Source: an uncultured Collinsella sp. (GTDB lineage Bacteria > Actinomycetota > Coriobacteriia > Coriobacteriales > Coriobacteriaceae). From it: a DNA stretch of 34,728 nucleotides. Positions 25,463 through 34,043 of the stretch are shown here, piece by piece. A program made the position numbers and the translations under genes. Position 1 is the first letter of the stretch. Each line of letters opens with the position of its first letter. The DNA lies in the NCBI GenBank assembly GCA_900542235.1, contig UQNB01000010.1, positions 1 to 34,728 of the forward strand, written 5' to 3'. The notes below the pieces were generated by a model. That model made no database searches. It saw only the letters and a program-made list of their open reading frames with translations, and was not told the origin of the DNA.

Positions 25463-25804
25463 CTACTCCCAGGCTCCCCATACATCGGGGCAATAACCGA
25501 CGGTGGCCTTTTTGCCGTTGCGCACGATGGGCTCGGCTAGAACCTGCTGATTCTCGAGCAGTTTATCGAAGCGCTGACTGGGGGTGAGGTGCTGGATGAG
25601 CGCGAGCGTCTCCTCGTCCTTGGCCCTGGGGTTGAGCAGCTTGTCGATGCCGCCGACCGCCTGCATCACGCTTGTGAGCTCGCCCTTGCTCATCTCCTTT
25701 TCCTTAAGGTCGATAAACTGCACCTTAATGCGGCGCTCCTTAAAATAACGCTGGGCCTTCTTGGTGTCGAAGGACTTTTTGGTACCGAAGATCTGCACGT
25801 TCAT
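25463..25804 (-). CDS. ArsC/Spx-like thioredoxin-fold protein
   Basis: A 113-aa member of the arsenate reductase-like family (ArsC/Spx/YffB fold). The N-terminal MNVQIFGTKKSFDTKKAQRY aligns with the ArsC active-site loop, but the usual redox Cys is serine (residue 11, codon TCC). The only remaining Cys is in VGYCPDVW near the C-terminus. LKEKEMSKGEL and the C-terminal P-IVRNGKKATVGY are typical. The start at 25804 is chosen to fit the family; the RBS is weak, and a perfect 9-bp hairpin (25814-25835) lies just upstream. True arsenate reduction by the classical mechanism is therefore unlikely. Confidence 0.8.
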   Translation of the reverse strand: MNVQIFGTKKSFDTKKAQRYFKERRIKVQFIDLKEKEMSKGELTSVMQAVGGIDKLLNPRAKDEETLALIQHLTPSQRFDKLLENQQVLAEPIVRNGKKATVGYCPDVWGAWE

Positions 25805-25813
25805 GTATTTGTT

Positions 25814-25835
25814 CCGCCGTTCTAACGAACGGCGG
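25814..25835 (-). promoter_or_regulatory. Hairpin immediately upstream of the ArsC-like start
   Basis: CCGCCGTTC (25814-25822) and GAACGGCGG (25827-25835) form a 9-bp stem with a 4-nt loop. On the transcript the 3' arm ends 9 nt before the start codon, where a ribosome would bind. Regulatory effect is inferred. Confidence 0.45.
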
Positions 25836-25989
25836 TCACATCGACGCTGCAAAGCCATCTGATGGGCAATCTGCCTTTCAATCGTCGGGCGCGGGCAAAA
25901 GCCCAGCGCCCTCCTCTTTCAAGGCACCTTTCCTCATCAGCTGGCTTTTCGCTGACATTGATAGAGCATCGAGGTGACCACCGCTGGAC

Positions 25990-26613
25990 TTATCGAATAA
26001 AGTTGGTGCGCGCGCGATCGGCCTGGGGGGCTTCGATGCCGGCGGCCTTTCCCGCCTCGATGCAACGCAGCAGCCAGGCCATGTTTTTGCCGATATTGCG
26101 CATGGTGGCAAGGCCCTCGGCGTCTTGGGCGGCCTCGCCCGGCATGGCGCCAAAGACGTTGTTCCAGTAGGTGGACGCTACCACGGGCATCTGGTTGATG
26201 GTGAAGTACTTGTTGAGCACATCGAAGGTGGTCGACGTGCCGCCGCGACGGGCGACGGCGACTGCGGCGCCGGGTTTGTGCTCAAAGGCATGCCCGCCTG
26301 CATAGAAGGCGCGATCGAGGGCCGAAAGGATGCGGCCGCTGGGGTGCGCGTAGTAGACGGGCGAGCCAAAGACAAAACCGTCGGCCTGCTCGGCGGCAGC
26401 GATGAGCTCGTTCACCACGTCATCGTCAAAGGTGCAGCGACCGCCAAGTTTGCCACACTGGCCGCAACCGATGCAATCGCGAATGGGCTTGGCGCCCAGC
26501 TGAAACATCTCGGTATCAATGCCTTCGGCATTGAGCTGCTCGGCGACCTCGGCGAGTGCGCGGGCGGTGTTGCCGTTTGCCTTGGGACTGCCATTGACCA
26601 AAAGAACCTTCAT
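25990..26613 (-). CDS. Flavodoxin-fold NAD(P)H-dependent oxidoreductase with Cys motif
   Basis: A 207-aa FMN-dependent reductase of the NADPH-dependent FMN reductase / iron-sulfur flavoprotein type. VNGSPKANGNT (residues 6-16) is the FMN phosphate loop; FGSPVYYAHPSGRIL is the second flavin loop. Between them C47, C50, C53 and C60 (CIGCGQCGKLGGRC) form a compact motif like that binding a 4Fe-4S cluster in Isf proteins. GGTSTTFDVLNKYF is also typical. The ATG at 26613 has GAGGGAG upstream; a longer ORF reaching 27057 is not supported. Electron donor and acceptor unknown. Confidence 0.85.
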   Translation of the reverse strand: MKVLLVNGSPKANGNTARALAEVAEQLNAEGIDTEMFQLGAKPIRDCIGCGQCGKLGGRCTFDDDVVNELIAAAEQADGFVFGSPVYYAHPSGRILSALDRAFYAGGHAFEHKPGAAVAVARRGGTSTTFDVLNKYFTINQMPVVASTYWNNVFGAMPGEAAQDAEGLATMRNIGKNMAWLLRCIEAGKAAGIEAPQADRARTNFIR

Positions 26614-26947
26614 CACAAACTCCCTCTGCTGTTGGTGACTTCTGCAGAGGATTATCGCACGAGCGGGCGGATGGCGTGGGGCGCGATGCCGGCCCCGAGG
26701 GCCCACGGCAGGCTCGCCCACCAGGTACGTGCGGGATACGGTCCAGAGGATGTTGGAGTGCGGGGCCTCGTGCGAGCAGATTGTAAGGGGTCTGGGCGGG
26801 TCGCCCTCGATGGCGAGCTTTGAGGTCTTGGAAGGCGGGCTGCTGCGGAGGCTATGATTAATACTAAGGCGGTTGCTATCGAGTAATTCACACTTGGTTT
26901 GATTCGATTGTGAACGCGCAGCTAGGACGGAAAGCAAAGGAAGTTCT
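26614..26947. other. 334-nt intergenic region, no gene seen
   Basis: Divergent promoter region between the flavin reductase and the small membrane protein. The left two thirds are GC-rich, while from about 26850 composition turns AT-rich (GATTAATACTAAGG, then AATTCACACTTGG). No convincing ORF with an RBS, tRNA or hairpin array was found. The composition shift may mark the edge of imported DNA. Confidence 0.5.
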
Positions 26948-27268
26948 ATGGAAACAGAGGATGCTGTCTGCTTGATAACTTCGATTGCCCTGATTCTTCT
27001 TTCAATCCAATACAGAAGAGGAAGATGGCTCAGCTCAATTGCTGGATATGATGTCACAAAAAGGGAGAGCGGGATTGATATACGCCCTTACGCAAAGTTG
27101 ATTTCTTCTGTGACGTTATGGATGGGGCTGCTGTTTTTCTTGTGGGCGGTAGAGGGCTGGGTGCGCGATTGGAATACCAGTGTTTTTGAAGTTTTGGTTC
27201 TACTTCTGTTCAGCTTGGCCTCTTTGTCGTTCGTGCGGCTCGTTAGGTTTGTGTTTATGAGGCGATAG
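26948..27268 (+). CDS. Hypothetical two- or three-TM protein (DUF3784-like)
   Basis: A 106-aa membrane protein with helices at about residues 5-20, 49-68 and 77-100. The segment IAGYDVTKRESG after the first helix resembles the GYNTxSKEE loop of DUF3784-type proteins, which have no known function. AAGGAAG lies 6 nt before the ATG. The gene is clearly more AT-rich than its neighbours (for example TTGATAACTTCGATTG), suggesting transfer or a different origin. It is followed closely by a second small ORF on the same strand. Confidence 0.6.
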   Translation: METEDAVCLITSIALILLSIQYRRGRWLSSIAGYDVTKRESGIDIRPYAKLISSVTLWMGLLFFLWAVEGWVRDWNTSVFEVLVLLLFSLASLSFVRLVRFVFMRR

Positions 27269-27282
27269 CCAGCGGAAGCGGG

Positions 27283-27483
27283 ATGGACGACAAAATGGAC
27301 CAATACAGCCAATTGTCAAAAGAATTTGATAGGGTTGGCTTAACAGATTTACTCGAGGGCATATCCGTGGCGGGGGATAGGTTTTATGTTGTTGAGCACT
27401 TATTTGCATCGGGTGAAGGAAACCAAGAGTATCGAAAACGGTGCCCCCGGGCCCCGGGAGGGACTGCGGGGGCGTTCGGCTAA
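27283..27483 (+). CDS. Small hypothetical ORF, 66 aa
   Basis: Begins 14 nt after the DUF3784-like gene. The first 45 residues (SKEFDRVGLTDLLEGISVAG) look protein-like; the last ~20, rich in R, P, G and A, coincide with an abrupt rise in GC near 27440. This may be a truncated gene reading into unrelated sequence. The RBS is weak. No family recognised. Confidence 0.35.
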   Translation: MDDKMDQYSQLSKEFDRVGLTDLLEGISVAGDRFYVVEHLFASGEGNQEYRKRCPRAPGGTAGAFG

Positions 27484-27554
27484 CTGCGGGTACGACCTAT
27501 TTGCTCAATGTGTTCGGTTGAGATCGGAAATTAGCCATCATGCGCCCCACGACG

Positions 27555-29084
27555 CTAGTCCAGCTTGGTGCCCGGTACTTGCGGCGCCTCTTTAAGCAGC
27601 GCTTTGAGCTCGTTCAAAATGGAAACGGGCTGTCGGTCGACGGCATCTAGATGAAGTGTGGCCACACGAATGGGCGGCTGATATTCAAATGAGCCAAAGA
27701 GTACGGGCGACCCCAAGAACCGCTCGATTTCTTCTGCGATCGCGTCGGTCTCTTCGGGATCAAGGTCATCGAAAAGCGCCACGAACATCGGTCCGGTCGA
27801 GCGGAACAGACGGCCCTTGCCGCGCGAACAGTCCATGAGGCAGGCGGCACTTTCTGCCAAAACGCGGTCGCCCGCATCAAAGCCAAAGCGGGCATTGACC
27901 TTGGCGATGTCGTCGATTTTGATGGCGACCAGGCCTGCCTTGCGCGCCACGCGACGCATTTCGCCAATGGCGTTGACCAGGGCGTGGATATCGCCCAGGC
28001 CGGTCACGGAATCGGTCGTATCCGCCAAGCTTCGGTTGATGATAATGCCCACATACATGTTGGGCTCGGTTTCGGTGCTATCCAAGCGGTAGCCCGTACA
28101 CTCGCACAGCGCATATTTACCAGCGGTATTCATGACGCGATACTGCATGTAATGGAAGTGCCACGCGCCGTTTACCACCATATCGAGCTCGCTGCGCACG
28201 TTGTCGCGGTCCTCGGGGTGAACGCGGGCGAGCCACATATCGAGCGAGTTATAGGGATGCTGGGAGGGCAGGTCAAAATCGCGCACGGCATTAATCGACC
28301 ATTGCGATTCGCCGGTATCGAGGTTAAGGATAAACGGATAGCGCGTCTCGGAGCTCATGGAGATCGCTTGGAACACCCGGTCGTTGCAGGGAGGCTGATC
28401 GGCGATCGGGCGCATGGATGCGTCGTTTTCCTTCGGCTGCTGCACACGGTGCATGAGCTTGTAGCGATACATTTTGCGGTCGGCGTCCATGGTCATCTGG
28501 CGACGCGTATCGCCAGCGAGTGGGTCGACGCGCGAGCAGCCAAAGCTAAAGCTAGCGATCATGGGCGCTTTGCCGCCCGATGTTGCCTCGATAAGGTCGG
28601 TGCGCGTCCGCTCCAGGCGCTGCTCGAGTTCGGCTTCATCTGTCGTGGGGGATACGAGTACAAATTCGTCTCCACCGATACGGAACAGCAGGTCATTGGG
28701 TTCCATTGTCTCGGTGAGTGCACGGCAGATGCTCAGGATGTAGCGATTGCCCTCGGTGTGGCCAAACGTATCGTTGCAATGCTTAAGGCGATCGATATCG
28801 ATATAAGCGCAGGTGAAGGGGGTGCCTTTGTGCCAAAGCAGCTCGGCATAACGGTGGAGTCCAGCACGGTTGCCAAGATTGGTGAGCGAATCGATATAGG
28901 CGCCGCGCTCAAGCAGCTCGCGTTCTTGCTGCAGGATGGCAAATTTCTTCTGTAGCTGCTCGCCGATGGCGCACAGCTCCGTGGGCAGCGCGGCAACATC
29001 GAGCTCGGCGGTCGAGACCCCGTTCGCAAGTCGCTGAAGATAGGCAATGATCGATTGCTCGCCCAGGCGATACGACTCGTTCAT
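27555..29084 (-). CDS. GGDEF-PAS-degenerate GGDEF protein (diguanylate cyclase)
   Basis: A 509-aa soluble protein. A helical, probably coiled-coil region (residues 38-62) leads to a GGDEF domain (about 63-210) with the intact active site RIGGDEF (135-141) and IDIDRLKHCNDTFGH metal/substrate region. The allosteric RxxD site is lost (ExxD). A PAS_3-like domain follows (about 235-345; W-x-x-RVHPEDR motif), then a second GGDEF-like domain (about 350-500) whose active site reads STGPM and is inactive. It probably makes c-di-GMP, with the second half as a sensor or regulator. AAGGAGG precedes ATG 29084. It lies 126 nt downstream of a paralogous GGDEF-EAL gene on the same strand, and both start with the same domain order, indicating duplication. 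Confidence 0.88.
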   Translation of the reverse strand: MNESYRLGEQSIIAYLQRLANGVSTAELDVAALPTELCAIGEQLQKKFAILQQERELLERGAYIDSLTNLGNRAGLHRYAELLWHKGTPFTCAYIDIDRLKHCNDTFGHTEGNRYILSICRALTETMEPNDLLFRIGGDEFVLVSPTTDEAELEQRLERTRTDLIEATSGGKAPMIASFSFGCSRVDPLAGDTRRQMTMDADRKMYRYKLMHRVQQPKENDASMRPIADQPPCNDRVFQAISMSSETRYPFILNLDTGESQWSINAVRDFDLPSQHPYNSLDMWLARVHPEDRDNVRSELDMVVNGAWHFHYMQYRVMNTAGKYALCECTGYRLDSTETEPNMYVGIIINRSLADTTDSVTGLGDIHALVNAIGEMRRVARKAGLVAIKIDDIAKVNARFGFDAGDRVLAESAACLMDCSRGKGRLFRSTGPMFVALFDDLDPEETDAIAEEIERFLGSPVLFGSFEYQPPIRVATLHLDAVDRQPVSILNELKALLKEAPQVPGTKLD

Positions 29085-29126
29085 GATGGATAACCTCCTT
29101 GGGCACAACAGTGGTTTGCATCATAT

Positions 29127-29149
29127 CCCCAATTCGGTTTGGATTGGGG
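29127..29149 (-). terminator. Hairpin between the two c-di-GMP genes
   Basis: CCCCAAT (29127-29133) pairs with ATTGGGG (29143-29149). On the minus strand it lies between the EAL gene stop and the GGDEF gene start without a T run, so it may attenuate rather than end transcription. Confidence 0.3.
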
Positions 29150-29210
29150 GCATAAGTTAGCCAATGGGGACAAGCGCCCCTTCGGCGGTATCGTTTTGCG
29201 CGCGAGCGTA

Positions 29211-31928
29211 TCAGTTTTTGTTACCGCCATCGAGCAATGCCTCAAAATCCTTTGCCTGCATGGGGCGGTAGTAGAGGAAGCCCTGAGCGTAGTGGGCACC
29301 CATTTGGAGCAGCATGTTCGCCTGCTCGTTTGTCTCGACGCCTTCGATTACAACGGGCAGATGGAGCGATTGCGCCATCTCGAGCATTGATGAAACGATT
29401 TGCGCGCTACGGCTTTGATCGCGGTCGGTGGGCACAAACGTGCGGTCGAGCTTGATGACGTCGACGTTGACATTCTTGAGCATCGCGAGCGTGGACTGTC
29501 CGGTGCCAAAATCGTCCATGTAGGTCGAGAAACCGAGGGTGTGCAGGTCGGCCGTCAGTTTGTCCACGGCCTCGGACTCTCCCGTATAGGCTGTCTCGGT
29601 GATCTCGATGCGCATGAGCTCGGGCGGAAGATTGTATTGGTCGGCGAGCGCCCCCATATGCTCGGCAACGTCGCAGGCAAGGATATCCACGCGCGACACA
29701 TTAAGCGAGATCGGAACCACGCGAAGCCCTCGATCGATGCGCTCGCGCAGCCACGAGGCAACGCCCTGCCAAACGTATTTGTCGAGCGTCACCACAAAAC
29801 CGCTTTCCTCGAGAGCGGGGATAAAGGTGACGGGTGAAATGAGGGAGCCATCCTTGTCAATCCAGCGCGTGAGCGCCTCGGCGCCAATAATCTCGCCGGT
29901 TTCCATGTCGACCTGGGGCTGCAAGTAGTAAGTGATGCGGCCGTTTGAGAGCGCATACTGGAATTCGGTCAGTGTGCGGTGGAACGAGATTTCGCGCTCG
30001 TACTCCTCGGGGCGGAAAATGGCAATGCGCTCCTTAAAGTCGTTTTTTGCGCGCCGATTGGTAAACATGGCCTTGGCCTGTGCATCGATAGTGATTTCCT
30101 CGTTGGAGTCGATGGGGTAGACGCCCATGGACGGCCAGAAACCCACGCCGTCATCGTGCTTGGCCACGGTCTCGCGAATGCGACTATAGATTCGATGGAC
30201 GGTGTCGCGCTCAAAGGGAATGAGTATGCAAAAGTCGTCTTGGCCCCAGTATCCTGCGACGCCCATGTCGGCATTCTCGATGTCCTTGAGGACCGTGCCC
30301 ACGTCGGCGAGCACGCGGTCGCCCTCGGCCTGTCCATGCCATTCATTGAACAGTCGCATGTGTCCCATGTCGACGGTGGCGATGCACCAGGCACCGTCGC
30401 GCCTTGTCTCGAGAAATGCGTTGGCGCGCCGCATAAACTCGCTGGGTCGACAGAGGCCCGTGAGCATATCGATGCGTTCGGCGATGGCGCTTTTGCGCTC
30501 TATCTCGGGTATGGGGAGACTGTCGTTGGGAACAAGTCCGCCGGCCGTGCGAAGACGACGGTCGAGTTCGCCTAAAACGGCGGTCGCTTGATTGGTTAGG
30601 CGCTCGTAAAAGGCCGGAACGACTAGACAGACGGGGGTAATGGTATCGCCTGCGATTTGAACAGGGGCGAAAACGGCTTCTTTTAGATGACGGACCAGTT
30701 GCTCGAATGCCTCGTGGTCCAAATCGTTGCTGAGCACGACGAACTGGACGCTTCGTGAGCGGTAGACGCGACTCCTGCCACGGGTGATCGACAACATACG
30801 GCCTGCGTATTCGGCAAGCATGTTGTCGACGGCCTCGGCCCCGTAGAGCTCGTTGAGCTTTGTCGTGCCGCGAACGCGCACCGCTATAAGCCCCGTCTCG
30901 CAACAGTCGCGACGGCAGGCATCGATAGCGTTGAGCAGCATACGTTGCGTTCCGAGACCTGTGGCGGCGTCGACGGTCTCGGCAAGCGAGTGGTTGACGA
31001 GCTCGCCGACATAGAGCGAGGGGACGCCTTCGTCGCCGTCGATGCGAAATCCGCGAGCACGGCAGAGGACGTAGTCGCCGGCGGCGTTGCGCACACGGTA
31101 CTGCATGACGCGACGGTGCTTGGAGCCGTTATAGATCTGGTCGATATCGTCGCTATAGGCCTCGAGGTCATCGGGGTGGACACGCGTTTTCCAGTAATCG
31201 TGGCAGTTGTCTATATGCTCCGAAGGAAGACCGAGGTCGCGCATGGCACCTTGTGACCAAAGGGTGCGATGTTTGTCCAAGTTCTCGATAAAGAAATAGC
31301 GGCCTTCGTTGAGCATCGAAAGGGCGTCGAAAATGCGATCGCTAACTTCGAAGTCGTCGGCGTGGACTTGCGTGATATTGCGTCGATCAAGGTGCACGGC
31401 ATGGCGTAGCTTGTAGTCGTACATGCGATGGTCGGCATCGAGCGTCATGCGATTGGAGGCTTCGCCCAGGGCGGGGTCGGCGCGTGACACTCCGTAGCTA
31501 AATGAGTGAGGCATCTCGGAATCGTTATTTTTGAGCAGGACCTCTCGACAGTGCTCCAGACGTTCGGCAAGGTCATCCTCGGTCGCGATCGTAGACAGGA
31601 TGGCAAACTCGTCACCTCCCAGACGAAATGCCGCCTCGTCCACCTTCATATACAGCTTGAGATAGAGGCTTACCTGCAAGATATAGCGGTTGCCTTCGTC
31701 GTGTCCAAAGATGTCGTTGCAATGCTTAAGGTTATCGATGTCGATAAACGCCATGGTCACGGGCAGTTCCTGCTCCCAGATTTCCTCTAGGGAACGGGCA
31801 AAGCCGCCGCGGTTGCCAAGTCCGGTGAGCTCGTCGGTAAAGGCGGTCCTGATCAGATCGTCCTGACGCTCGAGAAGGTCACGGATGGTCTTTTCGAGCG
31901 TCTCGGTGTAATTGCTGGCGGTATCCAT
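29211..31928 (-). CDS. GGDEF-PAS-GGDEF-GGDEF-EAL protein
   Basis: A 905-aa cytosolic multidomain c-di-GMP protein. Domain 1 is GGDEF (about 27-180) with intact RLGGDEF (102-108). A PAS domain (about 205-320; W-KTRVHPDD) and two degenerate GGDEF domains follow, one with SRSVQF and one with GQDDF in place of GGDEF. The C-terminal EAL domain (about 640-895) has EALTRW, LNVSR, IEITET, DDFGTGQSTL, KLDRTF and EGVET, the residues needed for phosphodiesterase activity. It could therefore both make and degrade c-di-GMP. The N-terminal half is paralogous to the 509-aa protein downstream. The start is uncertain: ATG 31928 is chosen, but GTG 31985 is in frame; neither has a strong RBS. No membrane segment is seen. 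Confidence 0.88.
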   Translation of the reverse strand: MDTASNYTETLEKTIRDLLERQDDLIRTAFTDELTGLGNRGGFARSLEEIWEQELPVTMAFIDIDNLKHCNDIFGHDEGNRYILQVSLYLKLYMKVDEAAFRLGGDEFAILSTIATEDDLAERLEHCREVLLKNNDSEMPHSFSYGVSRADPALGEASNRMTLDADHRMYDYKLRHAVHLDRRNITQVHADDFEVSDRIFDALSMLNEGRYFFIENLDKHRTLWSQGAMRDLGLPSEHIDNCHDYWKTRVHPDDLEAYSDDIDQIYNGSKHRRVMQYRVRNAAGDYVLCRARGFRIDGDEGVPSLYVGELVNHSLAETVDAATGLGTQRMLLNAIDACRRDCCETGLIAVRVRGTTKLNELYGAEAVDNMLAEYAGRMLSITRGRSRVYRSRSVQFVVLSNDLDHEAFEQLVRHLKEAVFAPVQIAGDTITPVCLVVPAFYERLTNQATAVLGELDRRLRTAGGLVPNDSLPIPEIERKSAIAERIDMLTGLCRPSEFMRRANAFLETRRDGAWCIATVDMGHMRLFNEWHGQAEGDRVLADVGTVLKDIENADMGVAGYWGQDDFCILIPFERDTVHRIYSRIRETVAKHDDGVGFWPSMGVYPIDSNEEITIDAQAKAMFTNRRAKNDFKERIAIFRPEEYEREISFHRTLTEFQYALSNGRITYYLQPQVDMETGEIIGAEALTRWIDKDGSLISPVTFIPALEESGFVVTLDKYVWQGVASWLRERIDRGLRVVPISLNVSRVDILACDVAEHMGALADQYNLPPELMRIEITETAYTGESEAVDKLTADLHTLGFSTYMDDFGTGQSTLAMLKNVNVDVIKLDRTFVPTDRDQSRSAQIVSSMLEMAQSLHLPVVIEGVETNEQANMLLQMGAHYAQGFLYYRPMQAKDFEALLDGGNKN

Positions 31929-32252
31929 GCTGTAAGCGGCTTTCTGAGGTCGGGGTGTATTGCGTCGGGCGAGCTCGTTGTACACACGCGTTGCTGCTCA
32001 ACGCTTTGCGTGTATCCAGGCCCCCGCCTTGCTGCGTCGCTGGTTTAATATGTCGGTCTGTGTTCGCTGCTGATAACTATTGAGTAGTATAAACAACAAT
32101 AGAGGATTGTATATGGGTGCCCCTGCCGCGGGCGGCCATTATTCACCAATCGGTAGCGTGACGATGCGATGCTCGATATAAATGCGACTGAGTCGGTATA
32201 TGTTGATGGGTATACTTGTTCCGGTTTAAAACGCAGGAACGGAGATGGTCGC
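31929..32252. other. 324-nt divergent intergenic region
   Basis: Between the EAL gene and the patatin gene. It is AT-rich at 32040-32115. A TATACT box (32211-32216) could be the -10 of the patatin gene, without a clear -35. A possible 22-codon ORF begins at ATG 32113 after AGAGGA, but nothing supports it as a gene. No RNA gene or array seen. Confidence 0.4.
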
Positions 32253-33122
32253 ATGGCACAGCCAGATACGACGCGCACGGTGGGGCTTGCGCTCGAGGGA
32301 GGCGGCTACCGCGGTATGTATACGGCGGGCGTGCTCGATGTATGGATGGAGCATGGCTTAACCTGCGACCATATGGTGGGCGTCTCGGCGGGCGCGGCGT
32401 TTGGTTACAACTTTAAATCGCGCCAGATCGGCCGCGCCATTCGCTACAACAAGGCCTATTGCGCCGACAAGCGCTATGCGAGCGTGACGAGCTGGTTGCG
32501 AACCGGCGATATGTTCAATGCCGAGTTTGCCTATCACGAGGTGCCCATCGAGCGCGATCCCATTGACTTGGAGGCGTATCGCGCCTGCCCCATGCGGTTT
32601 ACGTGCGTATGCACCGATATCGAGACGGGCAAGGCCGTCTACCATGACCTGCCTTATGGCGACGAGCGGGATATCGAGTGGATCCGGGCGTCATCGGCGA
32701 TTCCTGTGGCGACGCGTCCCGTTGCTATTGACGGGCATAAGTATCTGGATGGTGGCGTGGCCGATTCTATTCCCAGTGCATGGCTGTTTGCGCAGGGGTA
32801 TGACCGCAATATCGTGGTACTCACGCAGCCGGCGGGCTTTGTGAAGCAGCCCAACAGCGTGATGCCCATGCTGCGTCGCGTGTTCCGTCACTATCCGGAG
32901 TTTGTTGCGGCGCTTGAGCATCGGCATGAGGTCTACAATGCCACGCTCGATGACCTGGCACGTCGCGAGGCTGCCGGCGAGGTCTTTGTGGTGCGTCCGA
33001 GCGAATCGGTGAAGGTGCCGTCGCTGTGCCGCGAGCCCGATGAGCTCGAGCGCATCTATCAGATCGGCCGCCACGATGCGGAGGCGACTTTGCCGGCATT
33101 GGAAGCGTATCTGGCGGAGTAA
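32253..33122 (+). CDS. Patatin-like phospholipase family protein
   Basis: A 289-aa serine acyl hydrolase of the bacterial patatin (YjjU/RssA-like) type. The oxyanion loop GGGYRG is at residues 16-21, the nucleophile elbow GVSAG at 43-47 (Ser45), and the catalytic Asp is in YLDGGVADS in the second half, giving the Ser-Asp dyad. SSAIPVATRPV before it is also family-typical. No signal peptide or membrane helix, so cytosolic or peripheral. The C-terminal ~70 residues are a YjjU-like extension. The ATG at 32253 has GGAG 8 nt upstream. Role in lipid turnover is inferred from family. An array of three hairpins begins 10 nt after the stop. Confidence 0.9.
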   Translation: MAQPDTTRTVGLALEGGGYRGMYTAGVLDVWMEHGLTCDHMVGVSAGAAFGYNFKSRQIGRAIRYNKAYCADKRYASVTSWLRTGDMFNAEFAYHEVPIERDPIDLEAYRACPMRFTCVCTDIETGKAVYHDLPYGDERDIEWIRASSAIPVATRPVAIDGHKYLDGGVADSIPSAWLFAQGYDRNIVVLTQPAGFVKQPNSVMPMLRRVFRHYPEFVAALEHRHEVYNATLDDLARREAAGEVFVVRPSESVKVPSLCREPDELERIYQIGRHDAEATLPALEAYLAE

Positions 33123-33131
33123 GGGTCGCAT

Positions 33132-33305
33132 GCGGAAAGCGCATCCCGGAATGGGCGTTTGGAATGGGGTGCGGTTTCCGCGAGAGGCCCGTAGCGGAAA
33201 GTTCATCCCGGAATATGCGTTCAGACTGGGATGCAGTTTCCCACTGGCCCTCTATACGGAAAGCGCATCCCAGAATGGAGGTCCAAACTGGGATGCGCTT
33301 TCCGT
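33132..33305. repeat. Array of three inverted-repeat units, 62-nt period
   Basis: Three 50-nt units start at 33132, 33194 and 33256, exactly 62 nt apart. Left arms are of type GCGGAAAGCGCATCCC and right arms GGGATGCGCTTTCCGY. Arm pairing is 14/16, 12/16 and 18/18 in order. Linkers of 12 nt (33182-33193 and 33244-33255) both hold a GGCCC-type core. The array fills the gap between the convergent patatin and thiE genes, so the last unit could also end transcription. Confidence 0.9.
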
Positions 33306-33347
33306 TGCTGAAAATATGAGGCTGCGAATCAGCCGCTCGGCTTATGT

Positions 33348-34043
33348 CTATGCCTGCTGCCAGGTGTCGACGAGCTCCTTGGCTGCGGCGTGGGGGTCAT
33401 CGGCGCTGCAGACGGCGCTCACCACAAAGAAGCCGTCAACACCGGTAGCCTTGAGCTGCGGTAGATCGGCCGTCTTGACGCCGCCGCCCACCACGATGGG
33501 CACGGGGCTTGCCGCGTGGAGTGCGGCCAGGTCCTCAAAGCTCTTGGTAATGATAGAGCCGTCGGCTGCGCGTCCGCAGTCGCGTTTGGTCTCGGTCTCG
33601 TGGAGTGGACCGATGCCCAGGTAGTCGACCAGGCTCATGTCGGCGGTCTTGACGTACTCGAGCATCTCCTCGCAACGGGCCGAAAGGCCCACGATGGCGT
33701 CGGGGCCCAACAGTTTACGGCAGACCTCGACGGGAATATCGCTTTGGCCCACGTGCACGCCGTCGACAGCGATGCCCTGCTCGCGCGCGGCGAGTACGCA
33801 GTCCAGGCGGTCGTCGATCAGCAAGGCGACCTGACCGGTCTTGCCGGCCTGTGCGATAGCCTGCGCGGCGTCGCCGGTCAGCGCGATGATCTCGCGGGCG
33901 CTTGCCACCTTGGAGCGCACCTGGATGCAGGTAAAGCCTGCATCGAGCGCCTGGGCCACCACATCGCCCACGGGACGTCCCAGCGTGTTTTCGGGGCCGA
34001 GTACCAGATAGGCCGAGATATCAAGGTTGTCGCGGATACTCAT
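33348..34043 (-). CDS. thiE: Thiamine-phosphate synthase
   Basis: A 231-aa TIM-barrel enzyme joining HMP-PP and THZ-P to thiamine monophosphate. Typical elements: CIQVRSK near residue 40 (phosphate and pyrimidine site), LLIDDRLDCVLA, VDGVHVGQSDIP, then LGIGPLHETETKRD and the phosphate-binding VVGGGVK near the C-terminus. The ATG at 34043 has AGGAGGAAGCACG upstream and overlaps the stop of the thiamine-binding protein gene by 4 nt (ATGA), indicating translational coupling. It is the last gene of a thiM-MTH1187-thiE operon, a thiazole/HMP salvage route. Confidence 0.92.
   Translation of the reverse strand: MSIRDNLDISAYLVLGPENTLGRPVGDVVAQALDAGFTCIQVRSKVASAREIIALTGDAAQAIAQAGKTGQVALLIDDRLDCVLAAREQGIAVDGVHVGQSDIPVEVCRKLLGPDAIVGLSARCEEMLEYVKTADMSLVDYLGIGPLHETETKRDCGRAADGSIITKSFEDLAALHAASPVPIVVGGGVKTADLPQLKATGVDGFFVVSAVCSADDPHAAAKELVDTWQQA

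Noticed and set aside
24027..25496. 489-aa open frame on the plus strand
   Set aside because: Antisense to the CobW-family gene and the trmL start; no motifs, and it passes through the terminator at 24175-24207.
26614..27057. N-terminal extension of the flavin reductase
   Set aside because: The extension has no family similarity, while ATG 26613 has an RBS and begins with the canonical MKVLLVNGSP.
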